Source: Glycomyces fuscus
GTDB lineage: Bacteria; Actinomycetota; Actinomycetes; Streptosporangiales; Streptosporangiaceae
Assembly (NCBI GenBank): GCA_002529455.1
Contig: NYMS01000063.1
Coordinates: 124,001 to 188,000, forward strand
Direction: 5' to 3'
Length of the DNA: 64,000 nt
The position numbers were made by a program, and so were the translations under genes. Below the pieces are notes generated by a model. The model had not been told where the DNA came from and searched no databases. It saw only the letters and a list, made by a program, of their open reading frames with translations. Positions 35,129 to 43,958 of this stretch are shown here, one piece after another. Within the stretch, counting starts at the first letter, position 1; each line of letters begins with the position of its first letter.

Positions 35129-35764
35129 TCAGGGCCGGGAGCGCTTCCCGGTGATGTCGGTGACGTCCAGCGGCGGCAGGCCCGCGGCCGAGGCCAGCAG
35201 CGCCGACCACGCCTGGACGTGCCCGGACAGGTCGTCGGACTCCGGCGTCCAGGAGGCGCGCATCTCCACCTCGGTGGTGGCGCCCTGGTCCGCCTTGGTG
35301 CCGAAACCCTCGGTGGTGGCGCGGGTGACCGTGCCGCTCAGCGTGTGGTGCGAGGCACCGCACGCGTCCAGGGCGTCGGTCAGCCAGCTCCAGGCGACCG
35401 GTCCGAGCAGGGGGTCGGTCGCGATCTCCGACTCCAGTTCGGAGTTGACCTGGCAGACCACCCGGAAGGGGCCCGGCCAGTCGCGGGTGTTCTCGGGGTC
35501 GTACAGGACGATGAGCCTGCCCCAGGCGACCTCCTCACCGTGGACGGTCACCTCGGCCGAGACCGCGGCGGAGTGGGGGGCCAGCCGCTGGGGGGCGGGG
35601 ATCTCCCGGACGGTGATCTCGGGTCGCAGGAGGGGCGAGCGCAGGGCCTCGACCGCTCGCCGGAACGTCCCGTGTGCGTCCTCGGCGCTACCGACATCGG
35701 GCATGGTGGAAACGTCAGCCTTCATTCTGGGGTGATCACGTCTCGGCGGGGGGCGTGTGGACAT
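35129..35764 (-). CDS. DUF3000 family protein
   Basis: About 211 residues. The sequence holds the conserved DUF3000 blocks: TFRRAVEALRSPLLRPEI, EIPAPQRLAPHSAA, VAWSWLTDALDACGASH and the ending GHVQAWSALLASAAGLPPL. The family is restricted to actinobacteria, has no known function, and usually sits next to hemE and rnd, as here. ATG 35764 is preferred for GGGGAGG upstream; ATG codons at 35725 and 35704 are alternatives. It is divergent from hemE with about 240 bp between them. Confidence 0.88.
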   Translation of the reverse strand: MSTRPPPRRDHPRMKADVSTMPDVGSAEDAHGTFRRAVEALRSPLLRPEITVREIPAPQRLAPHSAAVSAEVTVHGEEVAWGRLIVLYDPENTRDWPGPFRVVCQVNSELESEIATDPLLGPVAWSWLTDALDACGASHHTLSGTVTRATTEGFGTKADQGATTEVEMRASWTPESDDLSGHVQAWSALLASAAGLPPLDVTDITGKRSRP

Positions 35765-36002
35765 GCTCCGCCTCCCCGCCGGAGGCGAGATGGTGGGCAC
35801 GTCAAAGACCGTGGCACGAGTCACGGGCCGCGAGTCGGAGTTCGCCCGGCGTGTCGGCGTTTTGTGATGATCTTGGGACCGGGCCGCCGCCGACGGCGCC
35901 GGTTCGCGCTCCCGCCCCCTCCTCCGCCGGCCCGCGGGAGGGGCGTGCCCGGGTTCGGCGATCCGAGTGGGAGCACCGGGGAGGGCATGGCACGATCAAG
36001 GG

Positions 36003-37034
36003 GTGACGCTGCAAGATTCTCCTTTCCTCCGCGCCTGCCGGCGCCTTCCCGTGTCCCACACCCCGGTGTGGTTCATGCGCCAGGCGGGGCGCTCCCTGCC
36101 CGAGTACCGACGGGTCCGCGCCGACGTGCCGATGCTTGAGGCCTGCGCGCGCCCCGACATGATCACCGAGATCACGATGCAGCCGGTGCGCCGCTACGAC
36201 GTCGACGCCGCGATCTTCTTCAGTGACATCGTCGTTCCGCTCAAGGCCATCGGCATCGACCTGGACATCAGACCCGGGGTCGGCCCCGTGGTCGCCGACC
36301 CGGTCCGCGACACGACCGGCATCAAGCGGCTGCGCGAGATCGAGCCCGACGACCTGCCCTACATCACCGAGGCCGTGGGCCAGCTGGTCGGCGAGCTGGG
36401 CGACAAGCCCCTCATCGGCTTCGCGGGCGCCCCGTTCACCCTGGCCTCCTACCTCATCGAGGGAGGCCCCTCCAAGAACCACGAGCACACCAAGGCGCTC
36501 ATGTACGGCGAGCCCGAGCTGTGGGACGAGCTGATGCGCCGCCTGTCCACCATCGCCCTGGGCTTCCTGCGCACCCAGATCGAGGCGGGCGCCAGCGCCG
36601 TCCAGCTCTTCGACTCCTGGGTGGGCGCCCTGAGCGCCGAGGACTACCGCGCCTCGGTGCTGCCCTACACCTCGTGGATCTTCGGCCAGCTCGGCGAGTA
36701 CGAGGTGCCGCGCATCCACTTCGGTGTGGGCACCGGCGAACTGCTCAGCCTGCTCAGCGAGGCCGGGGCCGACGTCGTGGGCGTGGACTGGCGCGTGCCG
36801 CTGGACAAGGCGGTCCAGCGCGTCCAGCCCGGCACCGCCCTCCAGGGCAACCTGGACCCGGCCACCCTGTTCGCGCCCTGGGAGGTCGTCGCCGAGCGCA
36901 CCCGCGACATCCTGTCCCGGGGCCGCGCCGCCGACGGCCACGTCTTCAACCTGGGCCACGGCGTGCTGCCCACCACCGACCCGGACATGCTCCAGAGGCT
37001 CACCGAGTTCGTGCACGAGGAGACCTCCGCCTAG
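36003..37034 (+). CDS. hemE: Uroporphyrinogen III decarboxylase
   Basis: 343 residues. It decarboxylates the four acetate side chains of uroporphyrinogen III to give coproporphyrinogen III. Visible signatures are PVWFMRQAGRSLPEYR (near residue 20), FFSDIVVPLKAIG with the catalytic Asp region, IGFAGAPFTLASYLIEGG, and a C-terminal NLGHGVLP. GTG 36003 gives the N-terminus expected for the family (TLQDSPFLRA). The strong GGGGAGGG site is 17 bases away and the codon may be used with the nearer AAGG or as a near-leaderless start. It supplies substrate for the cgoX and chdC genes just downstream. Confidence 0.96.
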   Translation: MTLQDSPFLRACRRLPVSHTPVWFMRQAGRSLPEYRRVRADVPMLEACARPDMITEITMQPVRRYDVDAAIFFSDIVVPLKAIGIDLDIRPGVGPVVADPVRDTTGIKRLREIEPDDLPYITEAVGQLVGELGDKPLIGFAGAPFTLASYLIEGGPSKNHEHTKALMYGEPELWDELMRRLSTIALGFLRTQIEAGASAVQLFDSWVGALSAEDYRASVLPYTSWIFGQLGEYEVPRIHFGVGTGELLSLLSEAGADVVGVDWRVPLDKAVQRVQPGTALQGNLDPATLFAPWEVVAERTRDILSRGRAADGHVFNLGHGVLPTTDPDMLQRLTEFVHEETSA

Positions 37035-37115
37035 GCGGTGCTCCCCGGGGCCCGCGCTTCGCCCCGGCCCGCCCGCCACCGCCCCCGGCGGACGCTGCGC
37101 GCGGCGCCTTCGCCG

Positions 37116-37150
37116 TCCGGGCGCCCGAGGAGCGTGAACCGGATCGGAGC
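37116..37150 (-). repeat. Diverged copy of the 56-bp intergenic repeat
   Basis: TCCGGGCGCCCGA, then eight extra bases, then AACCGGATCGGAGC, matching the reverse complement of the repeat at 40762-40817 with an insertion. It lies directly before the hemE terminator. Confidence 0.45.
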
Positions 37151-37162
37151 GGGCACAGCGGC

Positions 37163-37205
37163 GCCTGCGGCGGGTCGGCGAGAAACGAGCCGACCCGCCG
37201 CAGGC
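37163..37205. terminator. Bidirectional hairpin terminator after hemE
   Basis: 17-bp perfect stem (37163-37179 with 37189-37205) and a 9-base loop, between convergent hemE and the DUF4349 gene. Confidence 0.8.
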
Positions 37206-37275
37206 CACCTCTGGGGGCCGGGGCGGGTTCAGCGGACAGGCCCCGGGTCCGCCCTCGCGCGCCGTCGGCGCTGCT

Positions 37276-38376
37276 TCACTCCCCGTCCCCGGGCGGCCTC
37301 TCGCCGGATCCGGGGGACGCGTCGGTGTCCCGGGCCTGCGCGGTGTCCCGGGGCGCGGCGGCGCCCACCGGGGAGTCTCCGGGAGCGGGTCCGTCCTCGG
37401 CGGCCCCGTCCCCGGAACCGGTCCGCGCGGCGCCCGGGGAGGAGGCCTCCTCCCCGCCCGCCGCGCGCCCGCGCCGGCGCGAGCGGTACCACCACAGCGG
37501 CCCCGCGCCCAGCACGGCGGCCACCACCAGGAACGGCAGCAGCCAGCCCACGACCACGGCCACGCCCTGGCCGAACGTCACCAGCGCGCGCCAGCCGCGC
37601 TCCAGGCCGCCGAGGAAGCCGATCGAGTCGTCCGAGGGCTCCTCCAGGTAGGTCTCCGGGGGCGCCAGGGTCAGGTGCACCGTCGAGTACGTCGTCTGGT
37701 TGCGCAGCGCGTCCAGCCGCGCCTGGAAGGCCTCCAGCTCCGCCTGGCGGCTCTGGATCTCGCCCTCCACCCGCAGCAGGTCGTCGACGTCCTCGGCCTC
37801 CTCCAGGTAGCCGCGCAGCGTCTCCAGCGCGGCCTCGGAGGACTCGATGCGGCTCTCCACGTCCGCCACCTCCTCGGTGACGTCCTGCACCGACCGGTCC
37901 AGGCTGGAGCGGTCGCCCAGCTCCGACAGCTCCTCCAGCGCGCCCTCGTAGCCGTCGGTGGGGATGCGCAGCGTCAGCGAACCCTCGGGGGAACCGCCCC
38001 GGGGGGTCGACACCGTCTCCGAGGCGACGTAGCCGCCCGCGTCGAGCGTCAGCTCCTTGGCGCGCCCGACCGCCTCGGACACGTCCTCGACCCGTACCGA
38101 CAGGTCGGCGGTGTGGACCAGCTGCCGGTCGCCGACCTCCACCTCGGAGCCGACGGCCGAGCCGCCGCCCTCCCCGGCGGACTGCTGTTCGCCCGCCTGG
38201 TCCTCCGAGACGGACCGGTCGGCGGCCTCGGGGGCGAGGGCCGCGGACTCGCCGGCGGACCCGGCCCCGCCGTCGGCGGCGGGGGAGGAGCAGGACGTGG
38301 CCAGGAGGGCCGCCAGGCCCACGGAGAGCACGGTCCCGGCGACACGCCGGGCCGGGGGGAACGTTGGGGTAACCAT
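37276..38376 (-). CDS. DUF4349 lipoprotein with C-terminal membrane helix
   Basis: 366 residues. The signal sequence ends in LLATSC (lipobox, Cys near residue 31), then an acidic, Ser/Glu-rich spacer. Residues about 90-300 form the DUF4349 domain: VHTADLSVRVEDVSEAVGRA, GGYVASE and two coiled-coil helices (DVTEEVADVESRIESSEAALETL and EGEIQSRQAELEAFQARL). A membrane helix (VVVGWLLPFLVVAAVLGAG) and a charged cytoplasmic tail end the protein. ATG 38376 has GAAGGGGG upstream. Function is unknown; the layout suggests a cell-surface structural or sensing protein. It is divergent from the haem gene at 38582. Confidence 0.85.
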   Translation of the reverse strand: MVTPTFPPARRVAGTVLSVGLAALLATSCSSPAADGGAGSAGESAALAPEAADRSVSEDQAGEQQSAGEGGGSAVGSEVEVGDRQLVHTADLSVRVEDVSEAVGRAKELTLDAGGYVASETVSTPRGGSPEGSLTLRIPTDGYEGALEELSELGDRSSLDRSVQDVTEEVADVESRIESSEAALETLRGYLEEAEDVDDLLRVEGEIQSRQAELEAFQARLDALRNQTTYSTVHLTLAPPETYLEEPSDDSIGFLGGLERGWRALVTFGQGVAVVVGWLLPFLVVAAVLGAGPLWWYRSRRRGRAAGGEEASSPGAARTGSGDGAAEDGPAPGDSPVGAAAPRDTAQARDTDASPGSGERPPGDGE

Positions 38377-38581
38377 GCCCCCTTCGACGTACCCCTCCAC
38401 CGGCCCGTTTCGGACCCGTGGTAACGACCGCGCAACGTCGGCGCGCGGCGGCGGCGCCCACGGCGTCCGCGGACCCCTCCGGGACACAGCGGACGGACCG
38501 GTCCCGGGCGCGACACAACTCACGGGGTGTCGCGGGGGAAGGCGGATCACGGTGACCCAGGTCATCTGGGAAGCTGGGGGT

Positions 38582-40051
38582 ATGCCTGAAGCACCGCACG
38601 TCGTCGTGGTCGGGGGCGGGGTCTCCGGACTCACCGCCGCGCACCGCCTCAGTGGTCTGGGCGCCACCGTCACCGTGGTGGAGGCCTCCGACACCCCGGG
38701 GGGCAAGCTGCGCGCCTCACCGGTGGCGGGGGTGTCCGTGGACGCGGGCGCCGAGGCGGTGCTCGCCCGACGCCCCGAGGCGCTGGACCTGTTCTCCGAG
38801 CTGGGCCTGGACGACCGGGTGGTGCACCCCGGGCCCGGCGCCGCCGCCGTCTACAGCCGCGGACGGGTGCGCCCCCTGCCCCGGGGCCAGCTCATGGGCG
38901 TGCCCGGCGACCTGCGCGCGCTCGCCCGCAGCGGGGTGCTCTCCCGCGCCGGAACCCTGCGCGCCGGACTCGACCTCGCGCTCCCGCGCACCCCGGTGCG
39001 CGGCGACGTGTCCGTCGCCGACTACGTCGGGGCCCGCATGGGCACGGAGGTCGTCGACCGACTCGTCGAGCCCCTCCTGGGCGGTGTGTACGCGGGCCGG
39101 GCCGACCGGCTCTCCCTGGAGTCCACGCTGCCGCAGATCGCGCCCATGGCCCGCCGGGACCGCTCCCTGATGCGCGCCGTGCACACCAGCCTGCGGGGCA
39201 GGGGCGCGGCGCCCACGAAACCGGGCCCGGTGTTCGCCTCCCTGCGCGGCGGTGTGGCCGGGCTCGTCGGCGCGCTCGCCGAGCGCCACGCCGACGGCCT
39301 GCGCGTGGGGACGCGGGTCCGCGCCCTCCAGCGCCTGCCCGAGGGCTGGCGGGTCCACCTGGACGGCGACGAGCACATCGCCTGCGACGGCGTCCTGCTC
39401 GCCTGCCCCGCCCCCGAGGCCTCCCGCCTGCTCGCCGAGCACGCGCCCGGCGCCTCCCGCGACCTGCGCGGCGTCGAGTACGCCAGCATGGCCCTGGTGA
39501 CCCTGGCCCTGCCCGCGTCCGCCTTCCCCGAGCCGCTCACCGGCACGGGCTTCCTCGTCCCGGCGGGGGAGGGGCTGACCATCAAGGCCGCGACCTTCTC
39601 CAGCAACAAGTGGCCCTGGATCGCCGAGGAGCTGGCCGCGGCCAACCCCGGCGACGACCTGGTGGTGCTGCGCTGCTCCATCGGGCGGTTCGGCGACGAA
39701 CGGGTCCTGGAGCGCTCCGACGAGGAGCTGGCCGCGGCCGCCGCGCGCGACCTGGCCACGGTCACCGGCATGGCCGGGGCGCCGGTGCAGACCCGGGTCA
39801 CCCGGTGGATCGACGGGCTGCCCCAGTACGCCGTCGGCCACGCCTCCCTCGTCGAGCGCGTGCGCGCCGACGTCGCCCGCAGCCCCGGCCTGGGGGTGTG
39901 CGGCGCGGTCTACGGCGGCGTGGGGATCCCCGCCTGCGTCGCCGACGCCCTCCAGCAGGCAGAGCGCCTGGCGGGCGCCCTCACGACGAACAGTCCCACC
40001 AGCGGCGGCGACGAGGCCGCCGGAACGAACCAGCAAGGAGTCAACCCGTGA
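38582..40051 (+). CDS. cgoX: Coproporphyrinogen III / protoporphyrinogen oxidase (HemY/CgoX type)
   Basis: 489-residue FAD enzyme. N-terminal VVVVGGGVSGLTAAHRL and VEASDTPGGKLR bind FAD; PLLGGVYAGRADRLSLESTLP and a C-terminal YGGVGIPACVADALQQAERLA are typical for the HemY family. Because the next gene is chdC, the enzyme most likely oxidises coproporphyrinogen III to coproporphyrin III (the coproporphyrin-dependent haem route of actinobacteria), and not protoporphyrinogen. ATG 38582 is used; GTG 38552 with GGAAGG upstream is an alternative. The stop overlaps the chdC start. Confidence 0.93.
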   Translation: MPEAPHVVVVGGGVSGLTAAHRLSGLGATVTVVEASDTPGGKLRASPVAGVSVDAGAEAVLARRPEALDLFSELGLDDRVVHPGPGAAAVYSRGRVRPLPRGQLMGVPGDLRALARSGVLSRAGTLRAGLDLALPRTPVRGDVSVADYVGARMGTEVVDRLVEPLLGGVYAGRADRLSLESTLPQIAPMARRDRSLMRAVHTSLRGRGAAPTKPGPVFASLRGGVAGLVGALAERHADGLRVGTRVRALQRLPEGWRVHLDGDEHIACDGVLLACPAPEASRLLAEHAPGASRDLRGVEYASMALVTLALPASAFPEPLTGTGFLVPAGEGLTIKAATFSSNKWPWIAEELAAANPGDDLVVLRCSIGRFGDERVLERSDEELAAAAARDLATVTGMAGAPVQTRVTRWIDGLPQYAVGHASLVERVRADVARSPGLGVCGAVYGGVGIPACVADALQQAERLAGALTTNSPTSGGDEAAGTNQQGVNP

Positions 40052-40758
40052 CGGGCCAGCACAACGAAGCCGTCGACCAGGACGGCAGCGACCTCAACTC
40101 CCTCATCCGCTACACCATGTGGTCGGTCTTCAAGGTCGAGGCCCTCGACGGGGTCGACCGCGCCGCCGCGGCCGACGAACTGTCCACGCTCCTGGACAAG
40201 GCCGCCGAGCAGGGTGTGACCACCCGCGGCAGCTACGACGTCCAGGGCTTCCGTGCCGACGCCGACATCATGTTCTGGTGGGTGGCCGACTCCCCCGAGC
40301 AGGTCCAGGACATCTACACGTCCTTCCGCCGCACGCGGATCGGCCGGGTGAGCACCCCGGTGTGGTCGGTCGTGGGCCTGCACCGGCCCGCCGAGTTCAA
40401 CCGCGGCCACGTGCCCGCCTTCCTGGCGGGGGAGGAGCCGCGCGAGCACCTGTGCGTGTACCCGTTCGTGCGCTCCTACGAGTGGTACCTGCTGCCCGAC
40501 GACGAGCGCCGCGCGATGCTCGCCGAGCACGGCCGCATGGCCGCCCCCTACCCGGACGTGCGCGCCAACACGGTGTCCTCGTTCGGCCTCAACGACTACG
40601 AGTGGCTGCTCGCCTTCGAGGCCGACGACCTGCACCGCATCGTGGACCTGATGCGCCACCTGCGCGGCGCCAAGGCCCGCCTGCACACCCGCGAGGAGGT
40701 GCCGTTCTACACCGGTCGCCGCAAGAGCGTCGCCGAGCTGGTCGAGTCCCTGCCCTAG
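40048..40758 (+). CDS. chdC: Coproheme decarboxylase (HemQ)
   Basis: 236-residue member of the chlorite dismutase fold. ChdC decarboxylates coproheme to haem b with hydrogen peroxide, the last step of the coproporphyrin-dependent pathway. Conserved segments include MWSVFKVE, FMFWW-like IMFWWVAD, YPFVRSYEWYLL holding the radical-forming Tyr, and MLAEHGRMA. The SD AAGGAG precedes GTG 40048, whose GTGA overlaps the cgoX stop. The ferrochelatase gene of the pathway is not in the window. Confidence 0.95.
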   Translation: MTGQHNEAVDQDGSDLNSLIRYTMWSVFKVEALDGVDRAAAADELSTLLDKAAEQGVTTRGSYDVQGFRADADIMFWWVADSPEQVQDIYTSFRRTRIGRVSTPVWSVVGLHRPAEFNRGHVPAFLAGEEPREHLCVYPFVRSYEWYLLPDDERRAMLAEHGRMAAPYPDVRANTVSSFGLNDYEWLLAFEADDLHRIVDLMRHLRGAKARLHTREEVPFYTGRRKSVAELVESLP

Positions 40759-40761
40759 GCA

Positions 40762-40817
40762 GTGTCTTCGGGGACCTCCGCTTGGCTCCGGTCCGTGTTC
40801 GGGCGCCCGGAGTACGG
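40762..40817 (+). repeat. 56-bp intergenic repeat, copy A
   Basis: It starts GTGTCTTCGGGG and ends CGCCCGGAGTACGG, and begins 4 bp after the chdC stop. It is 51 of 56 identical to copy B by hand alignment. The stretch between the copies contains an imperfect hairpin (about 40827-40866) resembling the hemE terminator. Confidence 0.85.
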
Positions 40818-40919
40818 GAACCTTCGGTGTCTGCGGCGGGTTCGCTCGTTCCTCGCGGACCCGCCTGCGCCACCTCCAGAACCCCGTGGGCGCCCGAACC
40901 GACCCCCGCAAGGTGTGTG

Positions 40920-40975
40920 GTGTCTTCGGGGGTCTCGGCTTGGCTCCGGTCCGTGTCCGGGCGCCCGGAGCACGG
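40920..40975 (+). repeat. 56-bp intergenic repeat, copy B
   Basis: Direct repeat of copy A, 158 bp downstream (start to start), with five substitutions. Read on the other strand both copies encode PGARTRT-like basic peptides that could be mistaken for genes. Confidence 0.85.
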
Positions 40976-40987
40976 CCACCACGCGAA

Positions 40988-41032
40988 CGGGGGCGCCCCG
41001 GGGAGAGGGAACTCCTCCCCGGGGCGCCCCCG
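40988..41032. terminator. Bidirectional hairpin terminator between chdC and pssA
   Basis: 18-bp perfect stem (40988-41005 with 41015-41032) and a 9-base loop, directly before the convergent pssA stop. Confidence 0.8.
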
Positions 41033-41041
41033 CGTCGTGCG

Positions 41042-41863
41042 TCAGTCCCGCGCCGTGGCGGCCCGCCGGACGGCCAGGACGTAGAACGGGATGGTGATGA
41101 TGAAGCCCAGGACGGTGGCGCTCATCAGGTAGATGAGCGTCTGGCCCGCGGGCAGGCCCATGCCCCAGGCGGCCATCAGGGCGACCCCGACGGCCAGGAT
41201 GCCCAGCACCGCGTAGGCCTTGCGCCCCCGGGGCTTGGGGTACTCCATCCGGCTCACCATCAGCCAGGAGATGAGCAGCACCGCCGTCACCCCCGCCACC
41301 AGAGGCGGGTCGAGCAGGACCACCGTCACCACGGCCATGGCCCCGAAGGGGCACGGCAGCCCGGTGAAGTAGTTGGCGCCCGGCGCCTGGCAGGAGAACC
41401 GGGCCAGGCGCACGATGACCGCGAGCAGCACGGCGCCGCCCGCCGCGACCGGCAGCAGGTCGGGACCCCCGGTCCGCATGCCCCACACGACGAAGAAGAA
41501 CGCCGGGGCGAACCCGAAGCTGATCACGTCGGCCAGGTTGTCCAGCTCCGCGCCCATACCGCTGCCGCCCAGCTTGCGGGCGACCCGGCCGTCGAGCACG
41601 TCGAGGGCGGCCGCGACGAGCATCAGGCCCACGACCGTGGCCATGGCGGTGCGCGGCAGCGGCCCGGCGATCCCGGCGGCCTCCTGCGCGGACTGGGCCA
41701 CCACCAGCGCCCACACCGCCAGGAAGCCGCACAGGGCGTTGCCGAGCGTCAGGTAGTCGGCCACCCCCAGGCGCAGCCTCGGGGCCTCCCCGGGAACGGT
41801 GGAGGCGGCCCCGTCGGCCGCCACGGCGCTCTCAGCCGGCGTCAAGACGGGTTTCTCCGGCAC
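41042..41863 (-). CDS. pssA: CDP-diacylglycerol-serine O-phosphatidyltransferase
   Basis: 273-residue membrane enzyme making phosphatidylserine from CDP-diacylglycerol and serine. The CDP-alcohol phosphatidyltransferase signature is complete: DVLDGRVARKLGG, then LDNLADVISFG (D-G-x2-A-R-x8-G-x3-D-x3-D). About eight hydrophobic segments are visible. GTG 41863 has AGAAGG five bases upstream and overlaps the end of psd by 32 bp; the larger frame upstream is antisense noise. With the preceding psd gene it forms the phosphatidylethanolamine pathway. Confidence 0.95.
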   Translation of the reverse strand: MPEKPVLTPAESAVAADGAASTVPGEAPRLRLGVADYLTLGNALCGFLAVWALVVAQSAQEAAGIAGPLPRTAMATVVGLMLVAAALDVLDGRVARKLGGSGMGAELDNLADVISFGFAPAFFFVVWGMRTGGPDLLPVAAGGAVLLAVIVRLARFSCQAPGANYFTGLPCPFGAMAVVTVVLLDPPLVAGVTAVLLISWLMVSRMEYPKPRGRKAYAVLGILAVGVALMAAWGMGLPAGQTLIYLMSATVLGFIITIPFYVLAVRRAATARD

Positions 41864-42500
41864 GGACCTTCTGGCCGACCTCCACCGCCGGGGCGATCCC
41901 TGCCGGAAGGTAGACGTCGACCCTGGACCCGAACCGGATGAGACCGATCCTCTCCCCTTGCTCGACCTTCTGCCCCGCAGCGAGATACGGGACGATACGC
42001 CTGACCATCGCGCCGGCGATTTGAACGACCGTGATCGCACCGATCTCGGTTTCAAGGGTCCAGATGACGCGCTCATTACGCTCGCTGTCCTTGTCGAATG
42101 CGGGGCGGAAGCCGCCCGGTCGGTGCTCGACGCCTGTCACCACGCCGGCGAGGGGGGCACGGTTGACGTGCACGTTGAGGGGGTTCATGAACACCGCGAC
42201 CCTGGTCCGCCCGTCGGGCTGGAGGTCGAGGCTCTGTACGACGCCGTCCGCCGCGGACAGCACCCGTCCGGTCGCCGGGCCGCGCTCGGGGTCACGGAAG
42301 AACCAGGTCATCCCCGCCGCCAGGGCGACCACCGGGACGGCCAGCGCCGTGCGGGCCCGCGAGCCCCGGGCGGCCAGGACGGCGGCCCCGGCGGCCCCGA
42401 GCGCGGGCAGCAGCCACGGGGCCGAGCCCTGCGCCATGCCCAGGCGCGGGCGCGCCCCGGGGCGGTGTGAGGCGGATGAGAAAGGTGAGTCGTCGGTCAT
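41832..42500 (-). CDS. psd: Phosphatidylserine decarboxylase proenzyme (short type)
   Basis: 222 residues, matching the archaeal/actinobacterial short form. The N-terminal hydrophobic region (about 25-65) anchors it to the membrane. WFFRDPERG, FMNPLNVHVNRAP and the C-terminal RFGSRVDVYLP are characteristic; the Gly-Ser in FGSR is where self-cleavage makes the pyruvoyl cofactor. It turns phosphatidylserine from PssA into phosphatidylethanolamine. First gene of the psd-pssA operon; ATG 42500 has only a weak purine-rich site upstream. Confidence 0.95.
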   Translation of the reverse strand: MTDDSPFSSASHRPGARPRLGMAQGSAPWLLPALGAAGAAVLAARGSRARTALAVPVVALAAGMTWFFRDPERGPATGRVLSAADGVVQSLDLQPDGRTRVAVFMNPLNVHVNRAPLAGVVTGVEHRPGGFRPAFDKDSERNERVIWTLETEIGAITVVQIAGAMVRRIVPYLAAGQKVEQGERIGLIRFGSRVDVYLPAGIAPAVEVGQKVRAGETRLDAG

Positions 42501-42763
42501 CGAGCGCTTTCGTCGCGGGTCTGTGGGTTCGCCCGCACATCGGTTGCCGCTGCGGGGGCCGGCCCGGGCACTCCCGGGTCGGCTGGCGAAGGATCCGGAC
42601 GGGCCGGTCCCTCCGCGCCGCGCCCCGCGGGCCGACGGGGGAACCGGCCGTTGGTGCGCTGGATGCGATTATCCCTGATTCCGCCGGAAGCGGGCCGCGG
42701 GTGCGCGCCGCCGCCCTCGGACGGCCTCCGGCCCCCTCGTCCGGCACCAGGATCGTATGACAC

Positions 42764-43207
42764 CTACTCGTTCGGCTCCAGGGTGAGGGCGACCGAGTTG
42801 ATGCAGTACCGGGCGTCGGTGGGGGTGGCGTACCCCTCGCCGTGGAAGACGTGGCCCAGGTGGGAGTCGCACGTGGCGCACCGCACCTCGGTCCGCACCG
42901 TGCCCAGGGAGCGGTCCTCGTGCAGGGTCACGGCGTCGGAGTCGGCCGGATCGTAGAAGCTGGGCCATCCGCAGTGGGACTCGAACTTCTCGCCGGAGCG
43001 GAACAGCTCGGTGCCGCAGCCGCGGCAGCGGTAGACCCCGGCGGTCTTGGTGTCGACGTATTCCCCGGTCCACGGGCGCTCGGTGGCGGCCTGGCGCAGC
43101 ACCGCGTACTCCTGGGAGTTGAGCCGTTCGCGCCACTCCTGGTCGGTCCGGGGGACCGCCTTGGGCACGCTGCCGTTGTCCGGGGTCTGATCCGCTGAGT
43201 CAGCCAT
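42764..43207 (-). CDS. msrB: Peptide-methionine (R)-S-oxide reductase
   Basis: 147 residues. It repairs methionine-R-sulfoxide in proteins. Zinc ligands C61/C64 (CRGC) and C110/C113 (CATC) are present, HCGWPSF is at 78-84, and the catalytic Cys is C135 in RYCINSVAL. All residues needed for the zinc-containing form are there. A single gene with its own ATG at 43207; psd lies 263 bp further downstream. Confidence 0.96.
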   Translation of the reverse strand: MADSADQTPDNGSVPKAVPRTDQEWRERLNSQEYAVLRQAATERPWTGEYVDTKTAGVYRCRGCGTELFRSGEKFESHCGWPSFYDPADSDAVTLHEDRSLGTVRTEVRCATCDSHLGHVFHGEGYATPTDARYCINSVALTLEPNE

Positions 43208-43411
43208 GGGACGACGCTACCCCGAATCGGACCCGGATGCCGCCTCAGCGCCCTTCGCGGCGCAACACTCCCATATGACATTCGGGACAGGGAAACCGTC
43301 CCCAACGGCCAGATCCACCTAACTTCGCCTTAGGCGACGTTCGGTAGCCAAGGGGGAGGGTACGGCTGTAACCAGGGTCAGTGGTCGAACGGTGCACTTG
43401 AGGCAGGTGAC

Positions 43412-43843
43412 ATGGCTGTTACAACTCAACAGGCACTCGGAGTAAGCAGGCGACCGCTGCGCGTGGGCAGGATCCGATACGGACTGTGGTGGCTCGACCA
43501 GAACACCACGGGCGCGCGGTCCCTCATGGGGACCGTCGCCGCCGGAGCGGCCACCACGGGCCGTGAGCTGCGCTGGGCCGTCGAGCTCAGCGTCCGCTCC
43601 GCGCTCGTGCGGGCCGACCGCGCCAGACCCGGGCCCTGGAGCGAGCGCACGCTGCTGTTCGCCGCCGCGGCCGTCGCCGTGTGCGCGCTGGCGGTCGCGA
43701 TCCTCCTGGGGTTCGGCATGGCGCGGTGGGCCATGACCGCGCCGGACTCCCTGCCCTTCGCCGCCGCCGGGGCACTGGCGGTGGGACTGGTCCTCCTGCC
43801 GTTGGCGTACCTGGTGTTCGCCTCCAGACGAGGCGGTCGCTGA
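43412..43843 (+). CDS. Small membrane protein of unknown function
   Basis: 143 residues, with a basic, Arg-rich N-terminal half (RRPLRVGRIRYGLWWLDQ) and two hydrophobic segments at about 80-105 and 112-132. No family was recognised. ATG 43412 follows GAGGCAGG. The gene lies alone between msrB (divergent, 204 bp) and a bidirectional terminator. High third-position GC supports real coding. Confidence 0.65.
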   Translation: MAVTTQQALGVSRRPLRVGRIRYGLWWLDQNTTGARSLMGTVAAGAATTGRELRWAVELSVRSALVRADRARPGPWSERTLLFAAAAVAVCALAVAILLGFGMARWAMTAPDSLPFAAAGALAVGLVLLPLAYLVFASRRGGR

Positions 43844-43857
43844 AACCGGTCCGAGAG

Positions 43858-43889
43858 GGGGAGGGGCGCCCGTGGCGGCGCCCCTCCCC
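43858..43889. terminator. Bidirectional hairpin terminator
   Basis: 13-bp perfect stem (43858-43870 with 43877-43889) and a 6-base loop, between the small membrane protein and gntR-family genes. Confidence 0.75.
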
Positions 43890-43958
43890 GCTGTTCGGGC
43901 CCCGGGCGCACGGCGCGGCCCCGGGGTGGGGGCTCCGCGGGCGGGGCGCACACCCGCC

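Noticed and set aside
40589..40873. Small minus-strand frames with PGARTRT-type peptides after chdC
   Set aside because: They are translations of the 56-bp repeat and have no ribosome-binding site or conserved fold.
42501..42763. Possible small genes between psd and msrB
   Set aside because: Only short frames without ribosome-binding sites or recognisable sequence; treated as non-coding.
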